DNA from: Cupriavidus basilensis
GTDB lineage: Bacteria > Pseudomonadota > Gammaproteobacteria > Burkholderiales > Burkholderiaceae
NCBI RefSeq assembly: GCF_000832305.1
Contig: NZ_CP010536.1
Coordinates: 2,170,001 to 2,234,000 of the forward strand
DNA: 64,000 nt
Direction of reading: 5' to 3'
Part shown: positions 8,163 to 16,145 of the stretch, piece by piece
How positions within the stretch are numbered: the first letter of the stretch is position 1
Layout of the letters: each line of letters opens with the position of its first letter
Made by a program: the position numbers and the translations under genes
Notes under the pieces: generated by a model
Told to the model about the DNA's origin: nothing
Database searches by the model: none
What the model saw: only the letters and a program-made list of their open reading frames with translations

Positions 8163-8329
8163 CCACTTAGCTCGTCACCACACCCCTATCGCGACAGAGC
8201 CTGCCAGCTCCCCATGTACAGATTGAATTAGGCGTGGCTGCTTAACGGCGGGGATCCGGATCCTTTTAGGGCCGGCGGCAGGTTTTCATGGCGCGGCGAC
8301 AAAGCTGATGCCGTCGCCTGAGTCCGATC

Positions 8330-8351
8330 GGCGGGGGTACCGGCCCCCGCC
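8330..8351 (-). terminator. GC-rich hairpin downstream of the unknown four-gene locus
   Basis: Eight-base perfect stem GGCGGGGG / CCCCCGCC twelve bases after the last gene of the minus-strand operon ending at 8364. There is no T-run after it, so it may only stabilise the transcript end. Confidence 0.5.
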
Positions 8352-8363
8352 CTGGTTAGCGCA

Positions 8364-8579
8364 CTAGCCAAAACTGACCGCGTTCACCGCGCAGGACGAC
8401 AGGTTGGACTCGTAGCTGCCGGGGCGTACACCCCATTGCCCTCCCCGCTGGGCCTGGAGCCAGAGCTCGATCGTTGTGATGAGAGTGGCATCGTGGACAT
8501 GCTTGTCCTGCCGCCAGCAGACCTTGACCTCTGTTCCGGTGGTGGCTTCGGTGAATTTTTCCTGGCAATACTTGGCCAT
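8364..8579 (-). CDS. Small unknown protein of the 8.3-11.7 kb locus (71 residues)
   Basis: The start at ATG 8579 has AAGGAG six bases upstream. The protein (MAKYCQEKFTEATTGTEVKV, then CWRQDKHVHDATLITTIELW, then GQWGVRPGSYESNLSSCAVN) looks like a compact beta-rich domain with three cysteines. No signal peptide or membrane segment is seen. It is the last gene of a minus-strand group with another small protein and two large related proteins. Its function is unknown. Confidence 0.65.
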   Translation of the reverse strand: MAKYCQEKFTEATTGTEVKVCWRQDKHVHDATLITTIELWLQAQRGGQWGVRPGSYESNLSSCAVNAVSFG

Positions 8580-8620
8580 GGCTGACTCCTTGAAGGATGC
8601 AACTCGTGGAATGGCAGACC

Positions 8621-8884
8621 TCACATCACAGTGAAATAGTCGCGCCAGGCCGCCTGCAGCGCGATGCGGGTATGTTCCGGCACTGTGGCGTTGTTGAAAG
8701 TGGGCGGCCGATTATTGCCGAAGTAATAGGCGGTGCGATCGTTCGTCGCCATATGGTCGCGCGTGGCATCGTCGACGCAACGACTCATGTGGATATCCGG
8801 AAAGGCCGGATTCTCGTAGTACACCCAGACGCCAATGCCGTTCGTGGGGTCGCGATACGTGCTGACTTTCCAGTCGTTCATCAT
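8621..8884 (-). CDS. Small unknown protein of the 8.3-11.7 kb locus (87 residues)
   Basis: ATG 8884 (followed by a second ATG) is preceded by AAGGAGAG. The protein begins MMNDWKVSTYRDPTNGIGVW and contains YYENPAFPDIHMSRCVDDAT, with many aromatic residues and no membrane segment. It lies 41 bases upstream of the other small gene and 60 bases downstream of the large gene ending at 8945, so the genes are probably co-transcribed. It is not recognised. Confidence 0.65.
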   Translation of the reverse strand: MMNDWKVSTYRDPTNGIGVWVYYENPAFPDIHMSRCVDDATRDHMATNDRTAYYFGNNRPPTFNNATVPEHTRIALQAAWRDYFTVM

Positions 8885-8944
8885 GGTTGCTCTCCTTGAA
8901 ACGCTACTGCAATGGATGCGCTGGCGGGCGTGTCCCCGCTAGCG

Positions 8945-10213
8945 CTACGAAATCGGCTTGCTGATCACGCCCAGCAGGACCGGGACATCCGAGCCGCTGG
9001 CATCGAACGAGACTTCGGTGTCGTTGCAACCCCGGCATGCCATGACGCCCGGCGCATCCTGGCTCACGCCCTGTACGGCAAACGGACCGACCCGCGTCAG
9101 CGCGGTGGCGAGCGCCTGAGCCTGCTGAGGGCTGCCGGCGCGCAGTGTAACGCGCGGCTGGTAGCCGATGACTGCACCCGTTGGCAGCAAGGCAAGCGCA
9201 CCGGCAGCGCTAAAGAAATCGGGCGCGCCGGCAGGCAACGCGGCCTGGCCGCCACCCAGCAGGCCGGCGTCGAACCAGTTGCCCGGGGACAGCGCGAAGA
9301 CGCCGAATCCACCCAGCGACAACGTCAACCCATTGACCTCGTCGAGCAGGCCACCCGCCGCGCCGTCGACCGTCGTCGATAGCGAAGCGGCGTTGAGGGC
9401 GCCAGCCGCTACCGTGTCTCCGGACGCGTGCAGGTCCAGGAAAGAAGGCCAGTTCCCTGCATCCGTCGGATCCGGCGGCCCTGCGCCCTGCGAGGCAGCG
9501 GGCGCGGCCTCGGCTAGCGCAGCCAGCCCTTGCGGCGGCACGGACACGGACCAGGCCGTGGCGCCGCTGGCCGGCGACGCGCGCCATGTGGCCAGTCCCG
9601 TCAGCCAGCCGTCGATCGCGTATTGCGGGCAGCGGAATACGGTTCCCGTCGCATAGAGGCTGGCGGCCATGTTCAGGTCCGACGCCTCCTGTTGCGCTGC
9701 CTGCAGGCAGCGATTCAAGGCCGTCGTGAGCGCCAGCATGCGTCCGCCCAGCCGGACTAGCAGCGCCTGATGCGCGTCCAGCGCTGCCGCGGACACGCCA
9801 CCCGCCATCGCATCGTTTGCGGCATTGGCCGCGAAGTTGACGCCCGTCGGCGTGGCAGGTCCGGGCCGCCATGCCAGCACGGCGTGCCGGTAGCGCGCTA
9901 GGTCGGATTGCAGGCCGCTCGACCGGGCAGCCGCCTGCAACAAGCCGGGCTGCGCCGCGGCGCTTTCCACCAGGTAGCTCAGGCACAGCCAATATGCGGC
10001 AAACAAGCCACTGCGTGGTGCGTAGGCACCGGCGGCAGCGGGAATACTGTCGCCAAGCTGGTAGGTGCACCAATTGCACACCTGCGCATCCGCGCTGCCC
10101 AGGCCGCTGAAGGTGGCAACCCCGGCGACGGAGAACACGTCGCTGCCAGTCACGCCCACATGGCTGGCAATCGCCGCGGCATACAAGCGCCAGAGCGCGC
10201 GGTCGGATAGCAC
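8945..10213 (-). CDS. Large unknown protein B, paralogue of the protein at 10296-11657
   Basis: 422 residues starting at GTG 10213, which has GGGAGG eight bases upstream. It is rich in Ala and Gly, with a helical first half and, by composition, a beta-rich second half. Two blocks match the upstream protein: near residue 50 TYQLGDSIPAAAGAYAPRSG (upstream protein YVYGIGDVVPANSPAYAPAG), and near the end SPGNWFDAG..., GAPDFFSAAGAL, VIGYQPRVTL and VPVLLGVISKP. No signal peptide is visible. A CRGC motif near the C-terminus and CNWC near the front could bind metal. The family is not recognised. Confidence 0.7.
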   Translation of the reverse strand: MLSDRALWRLYAAAIASHVGVTGSDVFSVAGVATFSGLGSADAQVCNWCTYQLGDSIPAAAGAYAPRSGLFAAYWLCLSYLVESAAAQPGLLQAAARSSGLQSDLARYRHAVLAWRPGPATPTGVNFAANAANDAMAGGVSAAALDAHQALLVRLGGRMLALTTALNRCLQAAQQEASDLNMAASLYATGTVFRCPQYAIDGWLTGLATWRASPASGATAWSVSVPPQGLAALAEAAPAASQGAGPPDPTDAGNWPSFLDLHASGDTVAAGALNAASLSTTVDGAAGGLLDEVNGLTLSLGGFGVFALSPGNWFDAGLLGGGQAALPAGAPDFFSAAGALALLPTGAVIGYQPRVTLRAGSPQQAQALATALTRVGPFAVQGVSQDAPGVMACRGCNDTEVSFDASGSDVPVLLGVISKPIS

Positions 10214-10295
10214 GGCGAGACCTCCCGGCAGGATGGACAGGAACGCGGTGCAGCCCCTCGCACGAGCGCGCGAGGGACTGCCACTGCGAGTGGCA

Positions 10296-11657
10296 TCAGG
10301 TGCCGAGCTTCTGGCTTACGACCCCAAGCAGGATCGGCAGGGTGCTGCTGACCGGGCCGATGGTGACTGTGGCCGATGCGTCGTCCCACTTGATGTCCTG
10401 CTTTGTGCCGTAGGTCGACACCGTGGCCGAGCCGAGGCGGAACGGCCCGATGCCAATCGATGCGGTCGCCTGTGCCTGCCAGCTGTTCTTGACGTTGCTG
10501 TAGTCGCTGGCCGCCATCTTCAGCGTCACCGTCGGCTGGAAGCCCACCACGATCTGCGTCGGCATCCGCGCCAGCGCTCCGCTGTCGCCGAAGAAAGCCG
10601 GCGCGCCGGGTTTGAGCCGCTGATGGTAGGTCGACACCAGCGCGCCGTTGTCCCACCACAGCCCAGGGCCGACCGGAAAGGTGCCGAAGCCGGTAAAGTC
10701 CACGGTCAGGCTGAAGTCCGTGCTGGCGGTATTGACGCTGGTCTTCTGGCCGCTGGCCGAACCGCTGCCGAAGAAGGAGAAGAAGTCGCCGAACAGGCTG
10801 GCGTCCACCGAGGTGCTCCAGCCAAACTCGTCGAAGTCATAGGTCTTCGAAGCGGAGGTCACCGAGATCGACGCGCCGGCGTTATTCTTACCGGCGACGC
10901 TGGCCTGCTGCCACTCGGCATACTTGGTGCTGAATGCTTGCAGGGCGTAGGACGGCGCAAAGGCCGAGATTAGGTTGTTCGCCGGCACCGGATTGGTGCC
11001 GCCGATTACCACCGGCTGGCTGCCCGCGGGCGCGACGCTGCCTATCTTGACTGGCATGTTGTACGGGTTCTGCAGCGACATGCTCTGCGCGCCGTTGATG
11101 CCCACCTTTGCGCGGGCCTGCTGCACGACGCTATAGCCGGCCCCATAGGCCTGGATCATGATTTCGTCATAGGCGCTGGCAGCGCCGATCAGCGCATTGT
11201 TGGCGCTCAGGTATGACGGATAGCTCTGCTGCACCCAGGTCTGGAACGCAGGCGGCGTGGGATTGACGTTCTTGTAGGCACCGTAAGCCGTGTAGGCCGC
11301 CACCTGGACGTTGTTGAATGTCGTCTGGGCGGTATTGAGCGCGGCTGCGGCCTGGTTGACCTGGCTGGCGAGGTTTGGGTTGACCATGGCGCCAAGGTCC
11401 ACCCAGTCGAGGAAGGTCGCGTACGTCGCCAGCAGCCCGCCCGCTGGTGCGTATGCCGGGCTGTTGGCAGGCACGACATCGCCAATGCCATACACGTAGG
11501 CATTGATAATGCCAGGGTCGGCGTTGCCGAGGTCCACGTTCAGGGTGGTAGAGCCAGCGCTGAACTGCTGCTGGGCGGACATGCCATTGGGAAAGGCGGA
11601 CGCCTGCAGGGCGCCCATCCACTGTTTCCACAGACCCACCGTATCGACGTTTGCCAT
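10296..11657 (-). CDS. Large unknown protein A, first structural gene of the unknown locus
   Basis: 453 residues from ATG 11657 (GGAG upstream). A much longer open frame continues upstream but overlaps the response-regulator gene and lacks a ribosome site. The N-terminal half is Ala/Asn/Tyr-rich and likely helical (NPNLASQVNQAAAALNTAQT), the C-terminal half is Gly/Ser/Thr-rich and likely beta (FGDFFSFFGSGSASGQKTSV). It ends GPVSSTLPILLGVVSQ, matching the paralogue. There is no signal peptide or membrane segment, and cysteine is absent. It could be a structural, lectin-like or pore-forming protein, but no family is recognised. It lies directly downstream of a two-component pair that may control it. 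Confidence 0.75.
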   Translation of the reverse strand: MANVDTVGLWKQWMGALQASAFPNGMSAQQQFSAGSTTLNVDLGNADPGIINAYVYGIGDVVPANSPAYAPAGGLLATYATFLDWVDLGAMVNPNLASQVNQAAAALNTAQTTFNNVQVAAYTAYGAYKNVNPTPPAFQTWVQQSYPSYLSANNALIGAASAYDEIMIQAYGAGYSVVQQARAKVGINGAQSMSLQNPYNMPVKIGSVAPAGSQPVVIGGTNPVPANNLISAFAPSYALQAFSTKYAEWQQASVAGKNNAGASISVTSASKTYDFDEFGWSTSVDASLFGDFFSFFGSGSASGQKTSVNTASTDFSLTVDFTGFGTFPVGPGLWWDNGALVSTYHQRLKPGAPAFFGDSGALARMPTQIVVGFQPTVTLKMAASDYSNVKNSWQAQATASIGIGPFRLGSATVSTYGTKQDIKWDDASATVTIGPVSSTLPILLGVVSQKLGT

Positions 11658-11896
11658 TTTCCAGCTCCAGATCGTTTGTCGAGAAAGGACGGCGCCGGCA
11701 TCAACCCCGTCGTCCGCCGACGCGCCGTGCCTTGCCGCCATCGCGCATGCACCGTTCGTCTGGAATGCATGGTCGCCCATCGCGGGCGCCGGCGAACCGT
11801 GTCGCTGGCTGATTTGCACCTTCAGGAAAACTGATTCGCTCGTCAGCAGCCCGGACCGGCGGAGGCACAGGCGCGGTTCGCGCGGGGGCGCAACGG

Positions 11897-12541
11897 CTAG
11901 AACAGGCCTTCGCGAATGGAGTAACGCGTCAACTGGGCAATGCCCTTGACCTGAAGCTTGGCCATGATGTGTTCCCGATGGGTACCTACCGTCTTGGCGC
12001 TGATGTGCAGCCGTTCGGCGATCTCCCGGGTGGAGTGACCCTCCACCAGCAACTGCAGGATCTGCCTCTCGCGCACGCTGAGTTGCGCGCTCGGCGCCGT
12101 CGCGCCGTGGTGCCGCGCCGAGCGCAGGCTGGCGACCATGGCGGTGGCTACTTCCGGACTGAGATATGAGCGTCCGCCCGCCACCGTGCGGATGGCCTTG
12201 CCGAGCTCGTCGTAGGCGCAATCCTTGAGCAGATAGCCGAGCGCGCCGGCATCCAGCGCGGCGGCGATCATGCGCTGCTCGGCATGCGCCGAGAGGCACA
12301 GGACGCGCGCCGAGGGCACGGCAGGCACGATGCGGCAGAGCGCGTCGACGCCGTTGAGTACTGGCATGCCGAGATCGAGTGCGATCACGTCGGGGAGCAA
12401 AGCCTGAGCCATTCGGAAAGCTTCCATACCGTCGGCGGCTTGCCCGATGACGGTCATGTCGGCTTCCCGCTCAAGCAAAGCGGCGAGCCCCTCCCGGAAG
12501 AGCGTGTGATCATCCGCCAGCAAAACGCGCGTGGTCGGCAT
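11897..12541 (-). CDS. NarL/FixJ-type response regulator
   Basis: 214 residues from ATG 12541 with GAGG upstream. The receiver domain has the phosphoacceptor Asp in VIALDLGMPVLNG, the DD pair in LLADDH, Thr/Ser in CLSAHA and Lys in YLLKD. The C-terminal LuxR helix-turn-helix reads LSVRERQILQLLVEGHSTRE and IAERLHISAKTVGTHREHIM. It lies two bases downstream of the histidine kinase gene, its likely partner. The structural genes of the unknown locus follow 240 bases downstream in the same direction, so they are the most likely target. Confidence 0.9.
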   Translation of the reverse strand: MPTTRVLLADDHTLFREGLAALLEREADMTVIGQAADGMEAFRMAQALLPDVIALDLGMPVLNGVDALCRIVPAVPSARVLCLSAHAEQRMIAAALDAGALGYLLKDCAYDELGKAIRTVAGGRSYLSPEVATAMVASLRSARHHGATAPSAQLSVRERQILQLLVEGHSTREIAERLHISAKTVGTHREHIMAKLQVKGIAQLTRYSIREGLF

Positions 12542-12543
12542 CT

Positions 12544-13386
12544 CTAACCTCGCAATATGGTGTCGCTCCCGTCGCGATGCGGCGAGCCGTCGGCGTCGGC
12601 GCCACCCCCCCGCCCGTGGCCTATGGGCATTACGATGCGCATGCGAGTGCCGATGCCCGGCGCGGAGCACACTTCGAGGCGCGCGCCCAGCGCGCGAAGC
12701 TGCGCCGTGCTGCTGGGCAGGCCAAAGCCGCCAGCAGCAGCGCCCTCGCTGGAGACGGCGCCGGCATCGAAGCCACGGCCGTTGTCCTCCACGCTGACCG
12801 TCACGTGACCGCGCCCACAGGCCGTACGCACCCACACCTGGGCCGCACCGCTGTGCTTCCGGACGTTGGCAAGCAGTTCGTTCACCACACGCAGCAACAC
12901 TGCGGTGGCGGCTTGCTCAAGCAGCACCTGCGGGCCGCGCAGATCCAGCAGCAGGCGGGGTGCGCCGCTCGATCCGGCCCGTGCACGATGCGCCAAGCTA
13001 CGCAGCGCGTCGTCGAGCGGCCCCTGCGCCAGCAGGCCAAGCCCGAGGTCGAACGTCGCCGAGCGGATGTTGCCGGCAACGTCCGCCACCAGCTCACGCG
13101 TCTCGTCGATCAGCGCCCGCGCCTGCGGCGGGCACGCCAGCCTCTCGAACTGGCCCAGCCGCAATAGCGCCAGGGCAAGCACCTGGCCCACCTCGTCGTG
13201 CAGGCGGCAGGCGATGCGCTGCCGCTCGCATTCCCGGGCCAGAAGGCTGGCGTCGAGGATGGCTTGCTGTTGCTCGCGGCGCCGCCGCCCGCGCGTTGGA
13301 CGATTGGCTTGGTACGCGGGCCTGCGCTCTGGGACAAGCCCGTACGCGCCCCAGAGCACCGACCCGGAATTTTTATTTTGCTCCAT
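12544..13386 (-). CDS. Short cytoplasmic histidine kinase (HisKA_3 type) without sensor domain
   Basis: 280 residues; the ribosome site AGGGG precedes ATG 13386. The dimerisation/phosphoacceptor motif is IACRLHDEVGQVLALALLRL with the His, followed by the ATPase domain N-box NELLANVRKHSGAAQVWV and the G-box VEDNGRGFD. The first 45 residues are charged and Arg-rich with no PAS, GAF or membrane segment. Such input-free NarX/UhpB-type kinases usually take their signal from a partner protein. The gene is directly followed by its response regulator. The signal is unknown. Confidence 0.88.
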   Translation of the reverse strand: MEQNKNSGSVLWGAYGLVPERRPAYQANRPTRGRRRREQQQAILDASLLARECERQRIACRLHDEVGQVLALALLRLGQFERLACPPQARALIDETRELVADVAGNIRSATFDLGLGLLAQGPLDDALRSLAHRARAGSSGAPRLLLDLRGPQVLLEQAATAVLLRVVNELLANVRKHSGAAQVWVRTACGRGHVTVSVEDNGRGFDAGAVSSEGAAAGGFGLPSSTAQLRALGARLEVCSAPGIGTRMRIVMPIGHGRGGGADADGSPHRDGSDTILRG

Positions 13387-13595
13387 GCCTGCCCCTAATA
13401 AAAACCAACTAACGCCCGTGCACGCGAAAATCTCTTTTAAATATTTTTCAATTGACTTACAGTTCGCTGAGTGCCGCGCCAGCTCTAGCTTTCCAGCCTA
13501 CAAAGCAAAGCCTGCGCAGCATCATCCCGCCGCGCGCACGCACCTTGCAATACTGCCAATGCCGTATCTCCGTTAGCACGGATTCAAGCATTCGC

Positions 13596-13820
13596 TCAAG
13601 GCGCCAGCAGGCCATGACGTAGGCAATAGATCGCCACGCCGGCCGCATTGCCAACCCCGAGTTTCCGGCACAGGTTCTCCCGATGCTTGCGTACGGTCAG
13701 GTTGCTCAGGCCGAGCTCTCTGGCGATCTGCTTGCTAGTGTGCCCCGCGGCTACGCGTTGTGCGATGTCACACTCGCGCTGCGTCAGCACAAGCGGTGGC
13801 ACGCGATCCGGATGCGCCAT
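13596..13820 (-). CDS. Stand-alone LuxR-type DNA-binding protein (1)
   Basis: From ATG 13820 (GGAG nine bases upstream) the protein has 74 residues and is almost only a helix-turn-helix: LTQRECDIAQRVAAGHTSKQ, IARELGLSNLTVRKHRENLC and KLGVGNAAGVAIYCLRHGLL. A longer start at 13895 is possible but has no ribosome site. It lacks any receiver or ligand domain, like the GerE family of small regulators. It overlaps the end of the upstream gene at 13768, which is a similar protein, so the two come from a duplication and are translated together. Confidence 0.75.
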   Translation of the reverse strand: MAHPDRVPPLVLTQRECDIAQRVAAGHTSKQIARELGLSNLTVRKHRENLCRKLGVGNAAGVAIYCLRHGLLAP

Positions 13821-14118
13821 CTCTGCCGCTCCGATGGGCCGCGCGAGATCGACGAAAGCCGTGCGCCACCGCGTAGGCGGCAAGCTGCGCCGCATTGCGC
13901 AGGCCCGTCTTGCCGAGCAAGTTGCTGCGATGCTTGCGGGCGGTCAGCACGCTGATCTGTAATTCGGTGGCAACGGCGCGGCAACTCATGCCGGATGCGA
14001 CCAGGGCCAGGACTTCTCGTTCGCGGTGCGTCAGCGTGGCTGAGGAAATGTGTTGTGCCTGCATATGGCGCCAGAGGGGGGGGAATAAAGCCGCCAATTC
14101 TGGCAGAAAGTGGCCCAT
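13768..14118 (-). CDS. Stand-alone LuxR-type DNA-binding protein (2)
   Basis: 116 residues with the helix-turn-helix LTHREREVLALVASGMSCRA, VATELQISVLTARKHRSNLL and KTGLRNAAQLAAYAVAHGF. The last ~30 residues are Arg/Ala-rich and overlap the next gene, so they may be a read-on after loss of the native stop. ATG 14118 and ATG 14064 are both possible starts; neither has a clear ribosome site. It is similar to the downstream protein. Its likely targets are the two-component pair and unknown structural genes that follow. Confidence 0.7.
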   Translation of the reverse strand: MGHFLPELAALFPPLWRHMQAQHISSATLTHREREVLALVASGMSCRAVATELQISVLTARKHRSNLLGKTGLRNAAQLAAYAVAHGFRRSRAAHRSGRDGASGSRATACADAARV

Positions 14119-14277
14119 TGGGTGGCACGATGAAGATCGCTATCGTTGCGCGCACGCCCCAGCCGGAAAGACCATCGCCGGCCATGGCCCGGGCGGCGTG
14201 GACTACGGTGGACTAAGGGTGGGAGCGAACTCCAGTGCAAAGCGTGGCCACCGGTGCTCGCTGATCCGCGTCGCCCG

Positions 14278-14667
14278 TCAATCCTTGCCCTGCCCGGCAG
14301 CGGCTTTCCCCTGAGCCCCCCCCCCGACGCCCCGTTTTAGCGCAGCCTCCATGCCCTTGGCCTGGACTGACTTCATGAAGTTGCTTTCGCTAGTCATCAC
14401 GCCGACGATCCGGGCGAACTGGCGGCTGACGCTGTTTTAGGCGTGCCCCAGGCGGGCATCGAAGTACAGTGAGTCGCCGCGCGGCAGATGTACCCTCTCA
14501 TCGTTGTCGAAATGCACCTTGATCTCGCTGGAGAGTACGTACGCGAATTCCTCGCTGGGATGGCGCGCGAAATCCTCGGGACCTGCAATGCGGCGTGCAT
14601 GCACTGTGCTGACCACTGGAATCCTCTGCTTTCCCACCGGCTCGGTGCCGAGGAACTCATAGGCCAT
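14278..14667 (-). pseudogene. XRE/cupin-type regulator, C-terminal cupin fragment with nonsense mutation
   Basis: From 14667 the frame reads MAYEFLGTEPVGKQRIPVVS, then FARHPSEEFAYVLSSEIKVH, DNDERVHLPRGDSLYFDARL and GHA, a TAA at 14437-14439, then NSVSRQFARIVGVMTSES and a Lys/Gly tail to a TGA at 14278. The HP.EEF.YVL.G...V motif and ERV.L..GDS.YFDA..GH are typical cupin segments of HTH-cupin regulators. A Tyr codon apparently became the stop. The N-terminal helix-turn-helix is absent. A tract of ten C (14316-14325) lies in the tail. Confidence 0.7.
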
Positions 14668-14687
14668 TTATGCCCAACCCCCATAGA

Positions 14688-15671
14688 TTACTTATTCACG
14701 TTCACCACCACTCGCCCGAGCACTTTTCCTTCCAGTAGTTCCTTGGCGACAGGTATCGCTTGCTCAAGGCTGATCTCTTTCACTGCAGTAAGCAACTCGC
14801 TCCCGCCCAGTGTTGCAGAAAGTTGCCGCCAAACTTCGATCCGCGCCGATAGCGGACAATGGACACTGTCAACGCCGGCCAGGGTGACGCCGCGCAAGAT
14901 GTACGGTGCTACAGTCGACGGAAAGTCCATGCCTTGCGCCAAGCCACACGCCGCTACGGTGCCGCCATACTTAGTGCTCGCACAGACGTTGGCGAGCGTG
15001 TGACTTCCCAACGAATCTACAGCGCCTGCCCAGCGCTCGCCATGAAGTGGCTTACCCGGTTCGCTTAGCGTCTTGCGGTCGATGATCTCCGACGCGCCCA
15101 GAGCGCGAAGTCGATCGGCCTCCGTGGGACGTCCAGTGGACGCAGCAACCGTGTAGCCGCGCTTGGCAAGTAGAAACGTGGCAAAACTACCCACCCCGCC
15201 GTTGGCACCGGTCACGAGGATCTCACCCGAATCCGGCGTCACACCATTTCGCTCCAGGGCCAGCACGCACAGCATTGCGGTGAAGCCGCCCGTGCCGACA
15301 GCCATTGCGTCACGAGTGCTCAGTCCCTCCGGCAGTCGTACCAGAAAGTTGCCATTTACGGCGGCCTTCTGCGACAAACCACCCCAATATGACTCGCCCA
15401 CACCCCAGCCGGTCAGAACAACCTTGCTGCCAACGGGGTAGCGCGGGTCCGCACTCTGCTCTACCGTTCCCGCGAAGTCGATACCCGGCACCATCGGCCA
15501 CGTCCTTACCACAGGTCTAAGTCCGGTAATGGCCATCCCGTCCTTGTAGTTCAGCGTCGAGTAATCAATCGCCACCGTGACATCACCCGCAGGGAGTCTA
15601 TCCGCGGTGAGCGTCTGCACCGATGCCTCGGTCTTTCCTTCTTTCTGATTGAGTAGAATTGCGCGAAACAT
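14688..15671 (-). CDS. acuI: AcuI/YhdH-type acrylyl-CoA reductase (zinc-free MDR family)
   Basis: 327 residues from ATG 15671, chosen because GGAGAG lies just upstream. Motifs of the quinone-oxidoreductase-like MDR family: DYSTLNYKDGMAITG, PGIDFAGTVE, GWGVGESYWGGLSQ, and the NADPH-binding LVTGANGGVGSFATFLLAKR. AcuI reduces acryloyl-CoA to propionyl-CoA in acrylate and 3-hydroxypropionate metabolism. It would fit handling of short unsaturated acyl-CoAs from the neighbouring degradation genes, but AcuI homologues also act on other enoyl-CoAs and quinones. Confidence 0.85.
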   Translation of the reverse strand: MFRAILLNQKEGKTEASVQTLTADRLPAGDVTVAIDYSTLNYKDGMAITGLRPVVRTWPMVPGIDFAGTVEQSADPRYPVGSKVVLTGWGVGESYWGGLSQKAAVNGNFLVRLPEGLSTRDAMAVGTGGFTAMLCVLALERNGVTPDSGEILVTGANGGVGSFATFLLAKRGYTVAASTGRPTEADRLRALGASEIIDRKTLSEPGKPLHGERWAGAVDSLGSHTLANVCASTKYGGTVAACGLAQGMDFPSTVAPYILRGVTLAGVDSVHCPLSARIEVWRQLSATLGGSELLTAVKEISLEQAIPVAKELLEGKVLGRVVVNVNK

Positions 15672-15742
15672 GGTTCTCTCCGTTAAGGTCAATCAACCGC
15701 CTGAGCAAGAAAAACTATTTGATGTGGCTCCAACGAGCCGCC

Positions 15743-15980
15743 TCAGCACACCAAGAAAGCAAGCGTCTGATTCACAAGGATGTTGTGACAATGGAAGATT
15801 CCACCGTGACCCGAATCCGGATAGATGCGCAAGGTCGAATTAGGTGCCAGTCGGTGTAATGCAAAAGACCGCTCCGTGGGGACTATTACGTCATCATCCC
15901 CATTTGCGATGACGGTCGGCCGATCAATCTCTTTCAGACGCGAGGGGTCCTCATTTCCCCAGGCCTTGATCGCCTCAAGT
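15743..15980 (-). pseudogene. Alpha/beta hydrolase, C-terminal fragment
   Basis: The minus-strand frame reads EAIKAWGNEDPSRLKEIDRP, TVIANGDDDVIVPTERSFAL and HRLAPNSTLRIYPDSGHGGI, ending LVC at a TGA near 15743. These are the catalytic Asp region (ANGDDDVIVPT) and catalytic His (DSGHGG) of an alpha/beta hydrolase. The nucleophile Ser region is missing, so this is a dead 3' fragment. Confidence 0.7.
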
Positions 15981-16145
15981 CAGCGTGTTTACGGGCCATG
16001 CAGTGCGGTGATGCACGGACTTCCGCCTGTGCTGCCCGAACTACTACAAGGCTGGTGCTGTGCGCCCTCTGATGCAAATGGAAAGGGTGGCGCGGCCGAT
16101 GCCCGCGCCACCTGGAGCAGCATGACATCAAGACAAGCGCCCGTG

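Noticed and set aside
8170..8200. Short similarity between CACCCCTATCGCGACAG and CACCCTTATCGCGACGG at 35470
   Set aside because: Sixteen matching bases near two IS remnants could be an IS end, but no second end or target duplication could be paired.
11658..12299. Long minus-strand open frame that would extend the unknown protein A by 200 residues
   Set aside because: It runs through the response-regulator gene in another frame, is Arg/His-rich and has no ribosome site; ATG 11657 has GGAG.
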